Shown one piece after another: positions 34,321-49,513 of a stretch of DNA of 64,000 bases (position 1 is the stretch's first letter; each line of letters starts with the position of its first letter). The notes beneath the pieces were generated by a model. That model was not told the DNA's origin. It saw only the letters and a program-made list of their open reading frames with translations, and did no database searches. Position numbers and translations under genes: made by a program. The stretch is from Cycas panzhihuaensis (taxonomy: Eukaryota > Cycadophyta): the NCBI GenBank assembly GCA_023213395.1, contig CM041465.1:110367741-110431740 (forward strand), in the 5' to 3' direction.

Positions 34321-35638
34321 TCCCTTTTTATATGTATGTGGAGTTTGATGGAGATCAATATTGTATTTTTTCTTTCTTAATTATTATTATTGATTTTATT
34401 TATTCATTCATTTATTATTTATTAATTTTATTTCAAATTATATATATAGAAATAAACAACTGTAACTTATACATGGAATGACAATGACTTCTCTCACTTA
34501 ATACTTTCCATAGTAGTGCTTACTAAATTTTTATAATGGTGAGGATTATGTGAAGCATATATGGCTTGTGTGATAAAGTGAAAGTAAGTCAGATTCACTA
34601 TGCCTTTAACTATAGACTTTGATGGGTGTTTTCAAGCTTTTGGGAATGACATGGATACTACAACAAATAGGTAGGTGAAGATATATTTTATGACTCTTTA
34701 CCATTCATTGATTTCTTATATCATGATCTTATATAGTGAATGTATGCCTTTGTTTTCTCATTTATTTGATAATAAACCATGTATATTTTAGCTGATGATG
34801 AGTATAACTTTGGTAATTGGCTGCTAGTCCACTCATTGGCCTTCTTAAGTTAAAATAGGTGTTTAACTCAACCTACAAGGTCTTATTAATACCTTTTTGG
34901 TCTATTTACCTTATTGCTTATCTTGTTTTATCATTATTTCTTTCATTTTGCATCACTTTATCCTTATTTTACTGTAAATTTTAATATTTTTTTCTCCATC
35001 TTACTCACCATTTAAATTGTTTATGACCTCTGTTGTATATTCCATTGACTAGAGATTGATCCACTCTATTTTTTAACAAGAAAACTATGATTTGTCAATG
35101 TCCTAACATTCTCAATAGTAAGGTTATGATAATTAGTGGTACTATAAAGTTTGTCAGCAGTACCATGGAGTTCCTTATACTATTATGAATAAACTTTATG
35201 GTATGAATGTCACTAGCCTAGATATAAATCTGCAAATGGTAGGTGGGCCATTAATGGCTCATTATTAGTCTCGCATACTCTGCGTAGGTCCTAGATTGTT
35301 GCCTAGTAGATTTAGGTAGCCCAAGAGGCTAAATAATATCCAAAATCCATCTTTTCTATGTGGTTTTTGCCCAAATTTATGAGCATGACTTATGAATTTA
35401 TCTCCTTATTTTCTCCCATATTGTGGGCTAAAAACCACCTTTCTCACATTTACCCTCATTTATAAATCTTCTCATTTTTTCATTGAAAAGGGGGATCAAG
35501 TTGAGAAGTAAAGGAAATGCTATTATGCTATCAAAATTCTAAGAGAATTAGGTATCTTTGGTCTATACCACCGTATACTTACTAGTACATGTAGAGACAT
35601 CCCCTTTAATATCATTGGGGACCCCTTGAGAGGAGCAC

Positions 35639-36045
35639 TATTAGGGATATAAACCCTAACTTACCTTCTATTATATTCTCTTATATCTTCTGCCTCTTCT
35701 CTCTCTTATCTTCTCTTGTATCTTCTATTTCTTCTACTTCTTCCATTTTCTTAATATTCCATATCCCTCCTCTTAATATCCCACATGCATAAGTAGAAGG
35801 ATGTGTAGTGGTTATTGAGCACTATATATATTCATGTAATATTCTATATGCATAAGGAGGAGGTTGTGTAGTGAGCATAGAGCTATATATATATAGAGAG
35901 AGAGTAGGGTATCTTAAATGTCATTATTATTACATGTAATTGGGAGGTTGCCTCCTCAAAGGATATTACAATATAAGTACTCTTTTTAGAGTTATTTGCT
36001 TATTATGTTGGTGTGTAATTATCATTAAGGAGTGGTATCCTACCA
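35639..36045 (+). repeat. 5' LTR of element F
   Basis: A 407-bp direct repeat of 41318-41729. It includes pyrimidine-rich TCTTATCTTCTC runs, a TATA-like ACTATATATATTCATGTAAT stretch (about 35822) and the end ATGGTATCC-type TACCA. Confidence 0.93.
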
Positions 36046-36047
36046 AG

Positions 36048-36058
36048 TGGTATTAGAC
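36048..36058 (+). promoter_or_regulatory. Primer-binding site of element F
   Basis: TGGTATTAGAC, two bases after the 5' LTR, is the initiator tRNA-Met type site (TGGTATCAGAG) with a C-to-T and another change. Confidence 0.7.
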
Positions 36059-36962
36059 TAGTCAATCTAAACCTTGTGAGAGAGTTAAAGGTATTAAATA
36101 ATCAAATTTTTTTCCATCATTTTTTTTCATCAATACTTATTCCTATTTAATTTCTGCTTAGTTACTTTATTTTTTGGGGGTAGACAACACTACAATTAGG
36201 CAACTACCTTAACACTACCACTAAGTAGTTTTCGTTTACATTTAGATGGAGACCCTATTCCAGGGGTCTATAAATATCATAAGGATCTATTATTTTGGGC
36301 TAAGCATATTGTGGATTTTTCATCCCTTGCATGAAGGACTGAAGATCACACTCTGGAATCAAGACTTAGACAGAACTTGGCTATGGAATTGCACCTCCAC
36401 GTACCTATAGGTATATAGGAGGATCCCCTAAATAGACCTTCCTAGTATAGGTAACCATAGGAAACTTAATAACTATCTGTAATTTGTAGTATACCAATAA
36501 GTGGTTAGCCCGAGGAAGTTACTCTCCATGTACCCTAGAGATAGGGTAGTACAATTGTAAAGTAGAGTATTCGTATTTGTAAGTTAATATTATTTACAAC
36601 TCAGATCAGTATATTGGAGGTTCTACAAACTAGACAAGTCCATACCTAGTGTACCTAGTCAATTTATTAGTGGTATATGCATATCTAGTCAATCGGTGAG
36701 TTAATTATCATTAATTTGTTAAATCTAGTTTGTCTAGCTAGTTTGTCATCAATTCATATACACATAGTCATTCACTCAGTCAACAACTAAAAAAGTAAAA
36801 AAGCAAAAAATAAAAGGCAAAAAAAGGTTATAAAAGTAAAAAAGTAAAAAAAAAATCTATATTGAATTATTATAAAACATTGGGGATAACAGTCTATAGA
36901 CACTGTTAAATCCCTTTCATTCATATTTACTAACTAGGATTCAACTTAGGTCTTGTAAATAA

Positions 36963-37979
36963 ATGGCCCTTAAGATAAACTCAAGTTGGACTCAAGATCT
37001 TAATGATGTAGTCACACAACTTCAAGGAGATATATTACAAATCCAAACTAACTTCAATGAAAAATTTGAAATAGTAATGCTATAGCTCACAACCATGAAA
37101 CCTTTTAGAGAAGAAAATAAATTCACATAGGCAGGGTTTGCTTTGCTAAAGAAGATGAAGGTAATGACGGTAGGCACTTCTGTGCTAACTTCCTTCCCAA
37201 GGTAGAAATCAAGAAGTTCAATGGTATAGATGTATATACTTAGATCGCCCAAATAGAATAATACTTTTCTCTTCATCAAGTTCCAACAGACAAGAAGATC
37301 TCTTGCTTCTCTATATGTAGAAACTGAACCCTATCAATGGTACCAATGGGTTATGAAAATAATTGACGTGTTTAGTTATCAATGGGAGGGTTTTGTCAAG
37401 GATCTTATAGCTCAATATAATAGTACTTAGGATCATGACCACTTTAACTAGTTAGCTAAAGTCAGACAAGAAGGGACTATTTTGATTTATACAGTAGAAC
37501 ACCAACATCTCTCCATAAGGGTTGATGGTCTTTATCAGAATAAATTACTTGAGTTATACATTAGTGGGTTACGAGATGATATTAAACACGAGTTATAACT
37601 CCTAAAACCTAATAACATCTCTACAACTATTAATTTTGCTTGACATATTGAAGCAAAAAATAAGGTATCTTGACCCCTCTCACTATCATTCCTAGAAAAG
37701 CGACCACAATTTTAGGTTTCTAGTGTGTGACGAATGACTTCCCAAGAGATGGATGAGAAAAATTGAAAGGGTTATATTTTCATTGTAACTGAAAGTAGAA
37801 GAAGGACCATAAGTGTCCTGAACAATGCTTATTCATAATTGAGGATATCCAAGATGATGAACCAATAGAGGAAGCCTCATTAGAGCTAAAAAGTAATGAT
37901 TATGACCCACTTGAGGAGGAAGAAGAAGATACTGCTACTATATATATACATGCCTTACTAGAATTGTGACCCTATAAAC
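36963..37979 (+). pseudogene. gag: Element F gag
   Basis: Starts with ATG at 36963. Recognisable parts are WTQDLNDVVTQLQGDILQIQ, WVMKIIDVFSYQWEGFVKDL, DHFN.LAKVRQEGTILIYT and KLLELYISGLRDDIKHEL, typical of chromovirus gag (about 37330-37600). They are followed by a zinc-knuckle-like HCN(x)n KDHKCPEQC (about 37780-37830), in which the first Cys is Tyr. An acidic tail (EEASLELKSNDYDPLEEEEE) leads into protease. Many TAG/TAA stops are present. Confidence 0.75.
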
Positions 37980-40900
37980 ACTCAAACTTATTGGGTACAT
38001 CAAGAAAAAGGAGGTGGTTATCCTCATAGATTCTATGACCACCCACAATTCCATTAATCGAAAATTTGCTGAAGAACTCAATTGTTTTCCATATCTTGTC
38101 AAAAATTTCTAGGTTATGGTGGCTAATGGAGGGACACTCACTTGTGGGGAAAAATGTCATAACATCAAGTTGCAAATGGGTGACTATCACCTCTCCACTT
38201 CAATGTATGCCATTCCCGTTGGAGGAGTTGATATTATATTAGGGGTACAATGGCTCAAACCATTAGGGACCATTCAACTAAATATGTAAGAGATCTTCAT
38301 CTGATTTCTTCTAAAGGAATTGATTATCAATTAAATGGGATCATTCCTTCTCTAACCCAAATCATTAGCTCACACCGTATGGAGAGACTCATTAAAAAAG
38401 GTGGTAAAGGAATCATTACCAAATATTATACTCTGAAAGGTCAAGAACTTCCAACAAAAGGGGGCATTCTCCAAGATGATGGTATACCAAATGACTTAAA
38501 ATTAGTACTTCATTGCCACAACCAGATCTTTCAGGATATTCCTTAAGGTCTTCCCCCAGTACGTGACTACGATCATAGCATTGACCTGGTAGCTAAAAGT
38601 AACCCTCCTTGTATTCGACTATACTGGTATCCCTACTAGTAAAAGAATGAAATTGAATGACTAGTTCAATAACTCCTTAATGTCAGTACTATTAGGGAAA
38701 GTAAAAGTACTTTTCCTGCCTTTATGATTTTAGTAAGAAAAAAGGATGGCTCATTTCACATGTATGTAGATGACTGCAAGCTTAATAAGATAACCATCAA
38801 GGATAAATTTCCTATACCAATCATTGATAAACTCTTGGATGAACTCCATGGAGTAACGTTCTTGACATCATTGGACTTGTAGTCAAGATACCATCAAATT
38901 GGGATCAAAGCAGAGGATGTTCATGAAACTGTATTTTGTACACATGAAGGACATTTTGAAGTTTTATTCATGCCATTTGGCTTGACTAATGCCCCATCTA
39001 CCTTTCCAAGACTCATGAATAAACTCTTTTGACCTTACTTAAGGAAGCTTATATTAGTCTTTTTTTATGACATTCAGATCTTCAGTTATACATGGGAAGA
39101 CCATCTTCAGCATGTTGATAAAGCATTATAGGTACTTGTAGATAACTAACTTTATACCAAAAAACTAAAATATCAATTCAGATAAATAAAAATAGAATAT
39201 TTCAGCCATATTATCTCTCAAGAAGGAGTTAAGGTAAATGCTAAGAAAATTGTAGTTACTACAAATTAGCCTAAACCTAAAAATATTAAGGGCCTTTGTG
39301 GATTCTTAAGAATCACAGGGTATTATCAAAAGTTTATTTAAGGCTATGTAAAGATTGCTTTCCCTTTAATCAACTTGTTAAAAAAAAATTCCTTTCATTA
39401 GAATAATAAGGCCTCAAAAGCATTTGAACACCTAAAGGTGGATTTAACTACCACACCAGTCCTTATAACACTGGGCTTTACAAAGACCTTCACCACTGAA
39501 TGTTATGCATTAGGGTAAGGCATTGGACTAGTCTTAATTTAAGAAGGAAAACCTTTGGCCTTTGAAAGTTGTCAACTTACTTCCAAGGAACAAGTCAAAT
39601 CCACCTATGAGAAGGAGATGTTAGCAATTCTCCATGTAGTTAGGAAATGGTGATGATATTTATTGGGAACACATTTTCAAATTAAAATAGACCATGATAG
39701 CTTAATATATTTCCTAGCTTGAAGGATAACATTTAAGGAACAACAAAAATGGATCACCAAAATGCAAGCTTTTGACTTTGAAATCATATATAAAAAAGGC
39801 AAGGATAATATAACTGCTGATGCTTTATCTCATAAGGAAGAAGGCTCTATACTATATTCTATCACCATGGTCAATCCCTCTTAGATAGTAGTTGGTAAGT
39901 AAGAATGAGATCAAGACCCCTTTACAAAGTAGATCATTGAAGACCTTCAAGTTGGGGTAGGGCATTCGACCTATTATATATGGTCTGCAAATATTCTCTA
40001 GTATAAGAATAAGATATATATATTCTATCACTCTAGCCTCAAGGAGTAAATTTTACATGATGCATATGCCTCTCCAATAGCAGGTTACTCAGGGTTCCTA
40101 TGGATATACCACTGCTTAAAATAATCTTTCTTTTGGAAGGGACAAAAAGAAGATGTAAAGAGATATGTTTCATCCTGTAAAATTTGTCAATGACATAAGA
40201 CAGAAATAGTCAAATCTTTAGGATTGTTACAACCCCTTCCCATACAAAATCAATGATGGGAAGAAATTTCTATTGACTTCATCAGGGGTCTACCCAAGCT
40301 AGAAGGAAAAGATACTACATTGGTGGTTATTGATAGGATAACCAAATATACTCATTTTTGTGGCATTCAAGCCACATACAAGGTAAAGCAAATTGCTGGG
40401 ATCTTTTTAAAGGATATACACAAGTTATATGGCATGCCCAAATGTATAGTCAATGATCATGACCCTAAGTTTACTAGTAACTTCTGGATAAAACTCTTCC
40501 ATCTACTTGGTACTAAACTAACAATGAGCTCATCCTACCATCCACAAACAGATGGTCAAACTGAGGTGGTTAATAAGTACCTTGAAGGATACCTTCACTA
40601 TTATGCTTCAGATAAGTAGGGCCAATGGCATCATTGGCTTCCTTTAGTAGAATGGTGGTATAATACAACCTATCATGCATCGGTAGGAATACCTCTATTC
40701 CAAGCTTTATATGGCTATGAGTTACCCACACTTAAGAATTATAACATAATCAATTTTAAGGTTCAATCAGTCGAGGACACATTTAATAAATAACACAAAT
40801 TCTTAAGCTACTCAAGAAAAATCTAAACCTTACACAAAATCGGTTAAAAGGCAAAGTGAACAAGTATTTCAACCAGGTGATTAGGTATATTTACAATTGC

Positions 40901-41090
40901 AACCATATAAGCATGCATCTCTCAAATAGGATGGGCAACATAAATTACAACCTCAATTTTATGGGCCTTACAAAATTCTCAAGAAGATTGGTGAAGTTGC
41001 ATATGCCTTAAACTTACCACCACCATCAAGGATCTATAACGTCTTTCATGTTTCATGTCTCAAGAGGGTAATTGGGAAATAAGTACAAGT
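37980..41090 (+). pseudogene. pol: Element F pol: protease, RT, RNase H, integrase
   Basis: Protease: VILIDSMTTHNSINRKFAEE (about 38015), where the expected D-S-G has Met for Gly, and VDIILGVQWLKPLGTIQL (about 38230). RT: FPAFMILVRKKDGSFHMYVD (38710), INDKFPIPIIDKLLDELHG-type block, [17 protein letters not shown] (38955) and VFFYDIQIFS (39055), where the first catalytic Asp of FFDD is Tyr. RNase H: STYEKEMLAILHVVRKW and ADALSHKEE (39820). Integrase: SCKICQ, ISIDFIRGLPKLEGKD (40270), IVNDHDPKFTSNFW (40447) and YHPQTDGQTEVVNKYLEGYL (40540). All three integrase acidic residues remain, and the 40320-40619 part is open. Confidence 0.88.
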
Positions 41091-41099
41091 TCAAACATA

Positions 41100-41292
41100 A
41101 TTACCTATCTTAAATAAGGAGGAGGAACTTCAACTCATTCCAAAATATATCATTGATCAAAGAATTCAACATCTATGATCTATGCAAATCATTAAGTATC
41201 TCATCAAATAGAAACAACTTCCACGAGAAGATGTAACCTGGAAGAATGAATAATTTATCCAAGAGCATCCTAAAATCACCAAGCTTTGAGGA
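41100..41292 (+). pseudogene. Element F chromodomain-like integrase tail
   Basis: LQLIPKYIIDQRIQHL, then IIKYLIKWKQLPREDVTW and NEQFIQEHPKITKL, with stops between. The pattern P-x-x-I-L-D-x-R followed by K-Y-L-(V/I)-K-W-K-x-L-P-x-x-x-x-T-W-E is that of the chromodomain that ends chromovirus integrases and directs integration to marked chromatin (family knowledge). Confidence 0.75.
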
Positions 41293-41317
41293 AAAAGCTT
41301 TTCTAAGGGGGGAACTT

Positions 41318-41729
41318 TATTAGGGATCTAACCCCTAACTTATCTTCTTTTATCTTCTCTAATCTTCTCTTATATTCTCTTATATATTCTACTTCTTCTC
41401 TCTCTTATCTTCTCTTATATCTTTTATTTCTTCTACTTCTTCTATCTTCTTAATATCCCACATGTATAAGTTGAAGGTTGTGTAGTGGTCATTGAGCACT
41501 ATATATATTCATATAATATCCCACATACATAAGGATGAGGTTGTGTAGTAAGCATATAGCCATATATATATTTATGTAATATTTAGAGTAGGGTATCTTA
41601 AATGTCATTGTTATTACATGTAATTGGGAGGTTGCCCCCTTGAAGGGTATTATAATACAAGTACTCTTTTTGGAGTTATTTACTTATTATGTGGGTATAT
41701 AATTATCATTAAGGAATGGTATCCTACCA
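41318..41729 (+). repeat. 3' LTR of element F
   Basis: A 412-bp copy of 35639-36045, differing mostly by C/T and G/A transitions and small indels. It is followed by AGCAT, the right copy of the target duplication. Confidence 0.93.
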
Positions 41730-41734
41730 AGCAT

Positions 41735-43856
41735 TAATAGCCATTGGCTACCTCTACTCTATTAGGATGAGGAAATCATCCTTCTTTTACATTGGTGAGT
41801 TTGTTTCATCTCCTTGCATATTGTGTTTTTGTTATGTGGTAGGATGTTTATTGGTTGACATCACTTCTCTTTAGGTATCCTCCCTTTTTCTTCCTTTGTT
41901 ACTCATTGTTCCATTGGTTTAAGAGGTAATTATAGGGCAAGGAAGCACTTAAGTGCAACTTGGGGATCGTATTTCATATGGAAGAGTTTGAACTATTATG
42001 AGACTCCATTTCATCCTTTTTTACTTAGTTGTGTTACATGTTTCCTTTGCTTACTTAACACCATTTTTTATAGGAGATATTATATGTATATAGTTTCACT
42101 TAGTTATAAGTGGTTGCCTTGCAGGTAGAGCCTTTATCTTGTTACATGAAATAGGAGATCAAGCCATCACCTCTCCACCAAATATAACTTGGAGTCATTT
42201 GCAAGATTCATAAGAGGTAAGTTGACTTGTATGGTTTTTCTTATGTTTTTTCATTTTAAGTAATTTATATAAATTTTTTTATGCCATAAGTCTATTTGAA
42301 AAGCAAAAATGCTATTGAATTTTCATTAGAATTTGCATATTAGTGTAAATCCCTTCCCATTTAAGTCATACCACAAAAGTTTAACCATCGTACATCAAGA
42401 GAGGGTAGTGTTGAAGGAATGTGACTCATCATTCTATGTACACTCCCTTTCTCCTCTCTTAAGCTATTTCCTTTTAAACAAAATAGTGAATAAAAAATAA
42501 CAAAAGAAAGGAGAAAAGGGAATCTAGTTAAGCTTTCCTTCACCTTGCTCCTCGCTTGTTTCTGTTTTTAAAGGAGACACAAAAGCAAGAGGAAAGGAAA
42601 AGAGAAAGTGTAATTCCTTTCATTCAATATTCTCCTTCTTCTCCTCCCTCAAGACAAAAGAAAGAAAAGGAAAAAAAAACAAAAGAAGAAAAGTAGATTT
42701 CTTTCTTTAGGCATTTTGTTTGTCCTTTTTTCCTTTTTATTAAAAAAGACAAAAAAAGGAAAAAAATTTAAACCCCCCCCCCAAAAAAAGAAGCACCACC
42801 ATATTCTTATTTTTGTCCTATTGTATTACATTAATTATTCACATAATAGAGCTTGTATATTTTACTAAAAGCCTAATCAAAGGAAGAGACTTTATAGTTA
42901 TGGGTCCTAAACTTGTGAGGCTATAGTTTTCATGCTAGCTTGGGTTGTCTGTTGAGTGCATATAAAAGAAAATTGCATATAGTTATAATAGGGTTATTTG
43001 TACTCACTAGTTACTCCCAAGAGATCCTTCACACCCTAAGTGATATATTTGGCATGCATATATATAAGTGTTACCCTTAGGAAACTAATATTACCCTCAC
43101 ACTTGTGTCCACATGGCACACAAGTGCCTTGTAGGAGATGGTTAATCGACACTGACCTTCACATAGCTCCTTCTCACCCTAAGGTTTATTTTCAAAGTTG
43201 AGATTTATATGTCTTACCCACTTGCACATGCATTTCACTTTGCCCCATTAGTAGTAAAGCCTCTTTAACCTATGGCTAAAAGATGGTGAATGATACTAAT
43301 ACAAATGATGTCAAATGTAATAATAAACTTATATGCCTAGAATAAGGGGCTATGCCTATCATAGTTTTACCTCATTAGTAGGTGATCAAATGGTGTTGCC
43401 CTTAGTTTAGCCTTATTGGGGAAAGATATCAAAGATGTATGAGCTAGGAGGAATGAGGGGTTGGTGACCAAATTAATTTAAGTAGGCTAGTGGCTATGAG
43501 GAACCTAGATGAGTATAAGTGGGACCACCATAGTTTATGCTCATTAGTGGCTTTCTTTCAGAGTGGGGTATTAAGTGGTTGGGGGATTGGCCCAATGATA
43601 AGATGAGATGGGTAGTGTAGCCCAAAGTTAGGATTAGAAGACCTGGGCCCTTGGATATACAAAGTAGTGCCTCAAATATCCAAGGGGAAGAGTTGGTGGT
43701 CAAGGTGGGTCACCATTGTTTAATCTAATTAGTGGTCATCTTTTGAAGGAGGAGTTGTTTGGGCTTTTCTTAGAGCTATATTTTTTATTTTTGATGTTTT
43801 ATATATATTTTTGTATTTTAGTTGATTTGTATTACTTTTAGATTTTTAGTTACTTA
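41735..43856. other. Non-coding DNA right of element F
   Basis: No gene is seen. It contains purine/pyrimidine-rich runs (42560-42790, ending in a C11-A7 homopolymer junction near 42773-42788) and several copies of the dispersed GTTTA(T/G)GCTCATTAGT motif (43360, 43530, 43712). Confidence 0.5.
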
Positions 43857-45085
<1,229 letters not shown>

Positions 45086-47097
45086 TGTGGTTTTATAATT
45101 CTATATTATTTTTATGATTTTATAAGTAGATTTTGTATGAAAAGGAAACAAGTAGATAAGGAAGTATCAATGAAACAATAAAAAGGAGGAGGTCATGGGC
45201 ATTAAGGAGCAGTGCACCTTGGGATAGGCATGACCTAATCAAATATTAACATGTATATATAATTGTACATAGTACTTTACCCTCATTTTAGAGCATGGGT
45301 AATGGTTTAAGCTCTTGCTAGAGCATAAGGGAAGCTTGACAATGTGGCATAATATTTAAGATGGGCTAAGAATACCTAGGGTTATCACCATAGTTTAGCC
45401 TCTTTAATGAGTGTCCCTCAAAGGTGACATTAGGAGAGATTGTCTCTTAGGCATGTGTCTCAATAATGGGCTCATCGAGCCTAAGGAGGGTCATCAACTT
45501 GTGGTAAATAGCGCTTGAGAATAAAGGCCACTAATCTATCAACCTGTAAATGTTATCCTCATGAGATGTGGTAAATGGAGACTAAAAGGAATTGGGTGAG
45601 AAGGGACCTAGTGTGATCAATAAGGGATTTTAATTGTGGGCAATAAACTTAGTAGATCTTGGTGAGCTGGGACATAATGAGCTAGAATATAATATAATAG
45701 GGCCATGGTGGACATATAAAGCATCGATCAATGACTATGTGGCAGTAGTGTACTTGTCTATATTATTGATAGTTGTGGGTAAGTAGACTCAAAGCATATA
45801 AGAGTGTGTGTCTTAGGTGATCCTAAATGGTCCAAGCTATAGTTAAAAGGCCAAGGTTCCCATGGCTACCATTGTTAGTATGGATGACCAATGCCATGGG
45901 GATATATGTAATGGCAACCTAAGGTGGACTCACTGAATAAAGTGAGATGGTAGGAATCAACCAATGTCACAAGGACTCAGATAGGCATATATACCCTAAC
46001 TAAATAGAAAAAATATTAATATTCAACATTTACTATGAATGCATAACATTATCATTCTATAAGTTACTCATAAATTAGCATTGGTAGAAGGGTTCTGCTA
46101 CATTAGTGAGATCAATCCTTCCCAACCATGGACATGGACCTTTACAATTAACATGGTATGTGTAACACCATCTCTTGTGTAACATGTTACTAATTTATTC
46201 AATCAATATATATATATATATATATATAGACATACATACATAGATAAAATTTATGAGTGTATAAGTTTGTTGTCATGTTTGATGTGTGGGATGATATCAT
46301 AAAATTAGGAACTATAGTTATAAATTAGATTTGAACCCAGACTATTTACATGTTGATGCCCCAATTCAAATTCCAGTAGTAGTTCATAACTTGATGAATA
46401 GAATAATATTATAGTTATCTCACATCTAGTTATCTCAAACAGATGGCATCATTTTGACAACACTTCATTTCCATTTAAATGTAAGAAAGATGGGATAAGA
46501 GTTGATGCAAAACTAATCTTAACAAGCGTATATAGTTTTTACATTCTTAAGACTCCCATACTTTTTAAAGTTATATTGCCTAACACTTCCATACTTATTT
46601 ATCTTATAAAATACCATGTTCTATACTTGCTCCTAGGATGTCATGTATGTATGTTGTTCCATTCAAATACCCATTTTGTTCTCAAGTTATCATACCATAA
46701 AATAATATAATATACATAAAATTAAGCTCAATTATATGCACAAAATATTATATATAATAAATACACTTGATCCTCAAGAGTGAATGTATGTGAGTGTGAC
46801 AACTACTTCTAAGACCTATAGTAAGCTATAACTATGCTAGATAGATTTCAATCATGATTAAGACTATAATGGGTCCATACAACCAGATACGAAGGTTCTA
46901 AAATGGCCCACTCAACTGGATCTAAACTACGACTTGTAGGTAGGGACGAGATTGTCACACAACCTACCCTAGATTCCAACTAGGTGGTGGTAGATATGCT
47001 CTCCTAATCAAGTCATATATATATATATATTCTTTTCTTTTATAATTTTTTTCTATATTTTCTTTTTCTTTTTTTCCCTCCTCCTCCTCCTTCTTCT

Positions 47098-47145
<48 letters not shown>

Positions 47146-49513
47146 ATTTGCTTTAAGGGAGTATATATGTATGTAGCCTAGATGATGTGAAGTAAGTGTG
47201 GTGGCTAGTCAAAGCATGGGGAAGCTAAACAAAGTCACCATGTCAGTCATGCTTTAACAAATGGCACAACCAAACCATGAGAAGTAGGTGGAGAAGGTCA
47301 AATCATGGGATATTGAGGGCTAGTTACATAAGTACCCAGAGTACCTATCATGGGACATACATGGAATAGGGTCTTTAGGTTGGTTATTATGAGGAACCAA
47401 GATTCCTTATTGTAACAAGGGCTAAACAGGAGACACTATAAGCTCATGTCAAAGTAATATATCAGCTAGGATGATAGACCAAGTTCATGACATGAAACCA
47501 CAAGTTGAGAAGGTAAGTAATATATAAGCACACTATCATGTAGATAATGCCAATATAGGGTGCTTAGGGGTATCTAAAGCTTAATCAAAGGTTATTCTAG
47601 TGGTAAAAATAAGCCTATAGGCTAATGATATGGCCAAGTAGACATTGTAATAATAAAGGAATGAGCGATAGTAATGAATACATATAGGTAATAAGGTTAT
47701 CTCAAGTGCAAAATAGAGTGTACGATATCAAAGGAAAATGGGGATAAAGTAATACTTAACATATGGAGGATAATAAAACCCATAAATTCTAGTTTATATT
47801 CATGGAGGAGTTATGTACCCTCATGGAGGAAAAGCAAAGGGATTGCATAGGAGTAAGAAGTGCCGTCATGGGCACAAGGTAGAATCACACCCTATGGGTG
47901 TGGAAACACAAAAATCAAACACATTTTTTTTGGGAATTTTTAAGGCTATTCTTTTTAGTTTTTAAAATAATATTTACAAGTGATAGCTTATACTTATGAC
48001 AGAGTAAGGAGCCCTTATGGGGTAAGGTCCTATATGTGGTTAAGGATACCTTGATATAATAAGTATATCATGATAAGATGTTGATCCAGGAGGATCTACC
48101 ATATGTTTACAGGATGCGGAAAATGCTAGGCATTGGCATAACTAAAAGAGATATGGCCAAATGGTATCAAAACTCTATGAAATTTTGTTTAAAGGGATAA
48201 GACACATCTCACTAGATGTGTACAAAAGGTGGGGTTCAGAAAATATCATTTGATTAGAGTTCAAGCCTTGTCTTTGCATAAAAATTAATCCCACAGTTAG
48301 CAGAAAAAAATAGAAAATATATATTTTGATTATATGAATAGAAACATGGCCAAATGACATCAAAATGAGCTAAAATTTTGAGGAAGCGGAGGAGACATAC
48401 GTTCCTATACGTGTACCAAATTTGAGCTAAATTGGAGTACGTTAAGATCTGTTACAAACTGTAACTTTTTAAGAATTGTATGAAGGCCACTTGGATAACA
48501 TGCATTCTGGTGGTTAGTGGTTATACTTGCATGATTGCCACTTGTTAAACATGCAATTCAGGTTTCTTTCTATAAATTGAGCCCTTCTATAGGTTGGAGG
48601 TGGTTCTTGGAGACTTGACTTGGGAAGCATCCTTGGAGAAGCATTTGGAGGGTTGGAATCCCCCTTATGGTATAATTGTAACATTTACTCCTTGTAATTT
48701 TACCATTCTTTTGCTAGTTGATTTCTCCACCATTAAATGGAGATTTTCATGGTTTAATAAAAGTATTACTCATCATACTTTTGGATCAATGTCAAGAATA
48801 ATTGATTTGGTGTAGAATTTTCCTTTCATGGGCTCATTGTTGTTTTGATGTTATTGAGCTTTCTACACTAACTCCCAGGATCTCAAGGAGGAAAGGTTGA
48901 TAATTGATTTCTTCACCAACTAAGCTCTTTTGGGATCAGATGCCCCTAATGGGGGTAATGCATGCCATGAACGAAGGTAGTTTAAGCTCATTTCAAAGTA
49001 AGGGTACCCAATATGAGGTGACATCCTATTAATGGCAAAGGATTGAGTGGTATGATAGGCTCAACATGATGACGTGTCTCTAATGAGAGTGATGCTCATC
49101 ATGGATGAAAGTTTATGCTCATTTCAGAGTGAGCTGGTAGTTTATGCTCACGTTGGAATACTTTCCCCTAATGAGGGCAAAGGTCAATTATGAAAACCAC
49201 CTAATTGGCTCTTATGGGGCTTGTCTAGAATGAAGAAGGAAAGTAGGGGAGTGTGAGTCACACTCTAGCTCATAGGGAGAGATGGATATAAATGGATCAT
49301 ATATAGTGGGTCCATCATGGGACAACAATGACTTAGGTTTACCATTTAAATTATAGGTATGAGGGGCTTCATTAGAATTAAGCAGTATGATCATACAATT
49401 TGGGAGATCCTATATACTTCAAACCATATTCATAGTCTATGGTAGGGAAAATTGGCTCTCAATAAGGGCCTAAACCATGAAGGAGTAATACAAGAGGATC
49501 GTAGGATAGTGTC
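45086..49513. other. Non-coding DNA between the (TA)n tract and element B
   Basis: No credible gene is seen. It holds scattered copies of the GTTTA-GCTCATT motif (45310, 45388, 47433, 48980, 49105-49165), (TA)n at 46206-46228, (TA)n near 47018-47030, and CCT/TTC then (TC)n at 47077-47143. The open pieces at 48594-48815 and 48363-48175 resemble nothing I recognise. Confidence 0.5.
47077..47143. repeat. (CCT)n/(TTC)n/(TC)n microsatellite
   Basis: CTCCTCCTCC, then TTCTTCTTC, then about 21 TC units. Confidence 0.95.

Larger units (their letters stand above)
30592..35638. other. Non-coding DNA between SAUR gene and chromovirus F
   Basis: 30592-31090 is moderately GC-rich 3' flank of the SAUR gene with no recognised product. 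31090-35638 is AT-rich without credible frames, with short tandem duplications (a 17-bp TATAAGCAAGTATTATG pair near 31446-31480, and the units listed separately) and a (TC)n tract. No transposon ends are identified. Confidence 0.5.
35639..41729 (+). mobile_element. Element F: chromovirus-type Ty3/gypsy retrotransposon
   Basis: 6091 bp with LTRs at 35639-36045 and 41318-41729, both starting TATTAGGGAT (from TG) and ending CCTACCA. The flanking 5-mers are AGCAC (35634-35638) and AGCAT (41730-41734), a target duplication with one C/T difference. The primer-binding site TGGTATTAGAC at 36048 and a purine tract AAGGGGGGAAC at about 41305-41315 complete the structure. The order is gag, protease, RT, RNase H, integrase, then a chromodomain-like tail, typical of chromoviruses. 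Many in-frame stops make it inactive. Confidence 0.93.
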
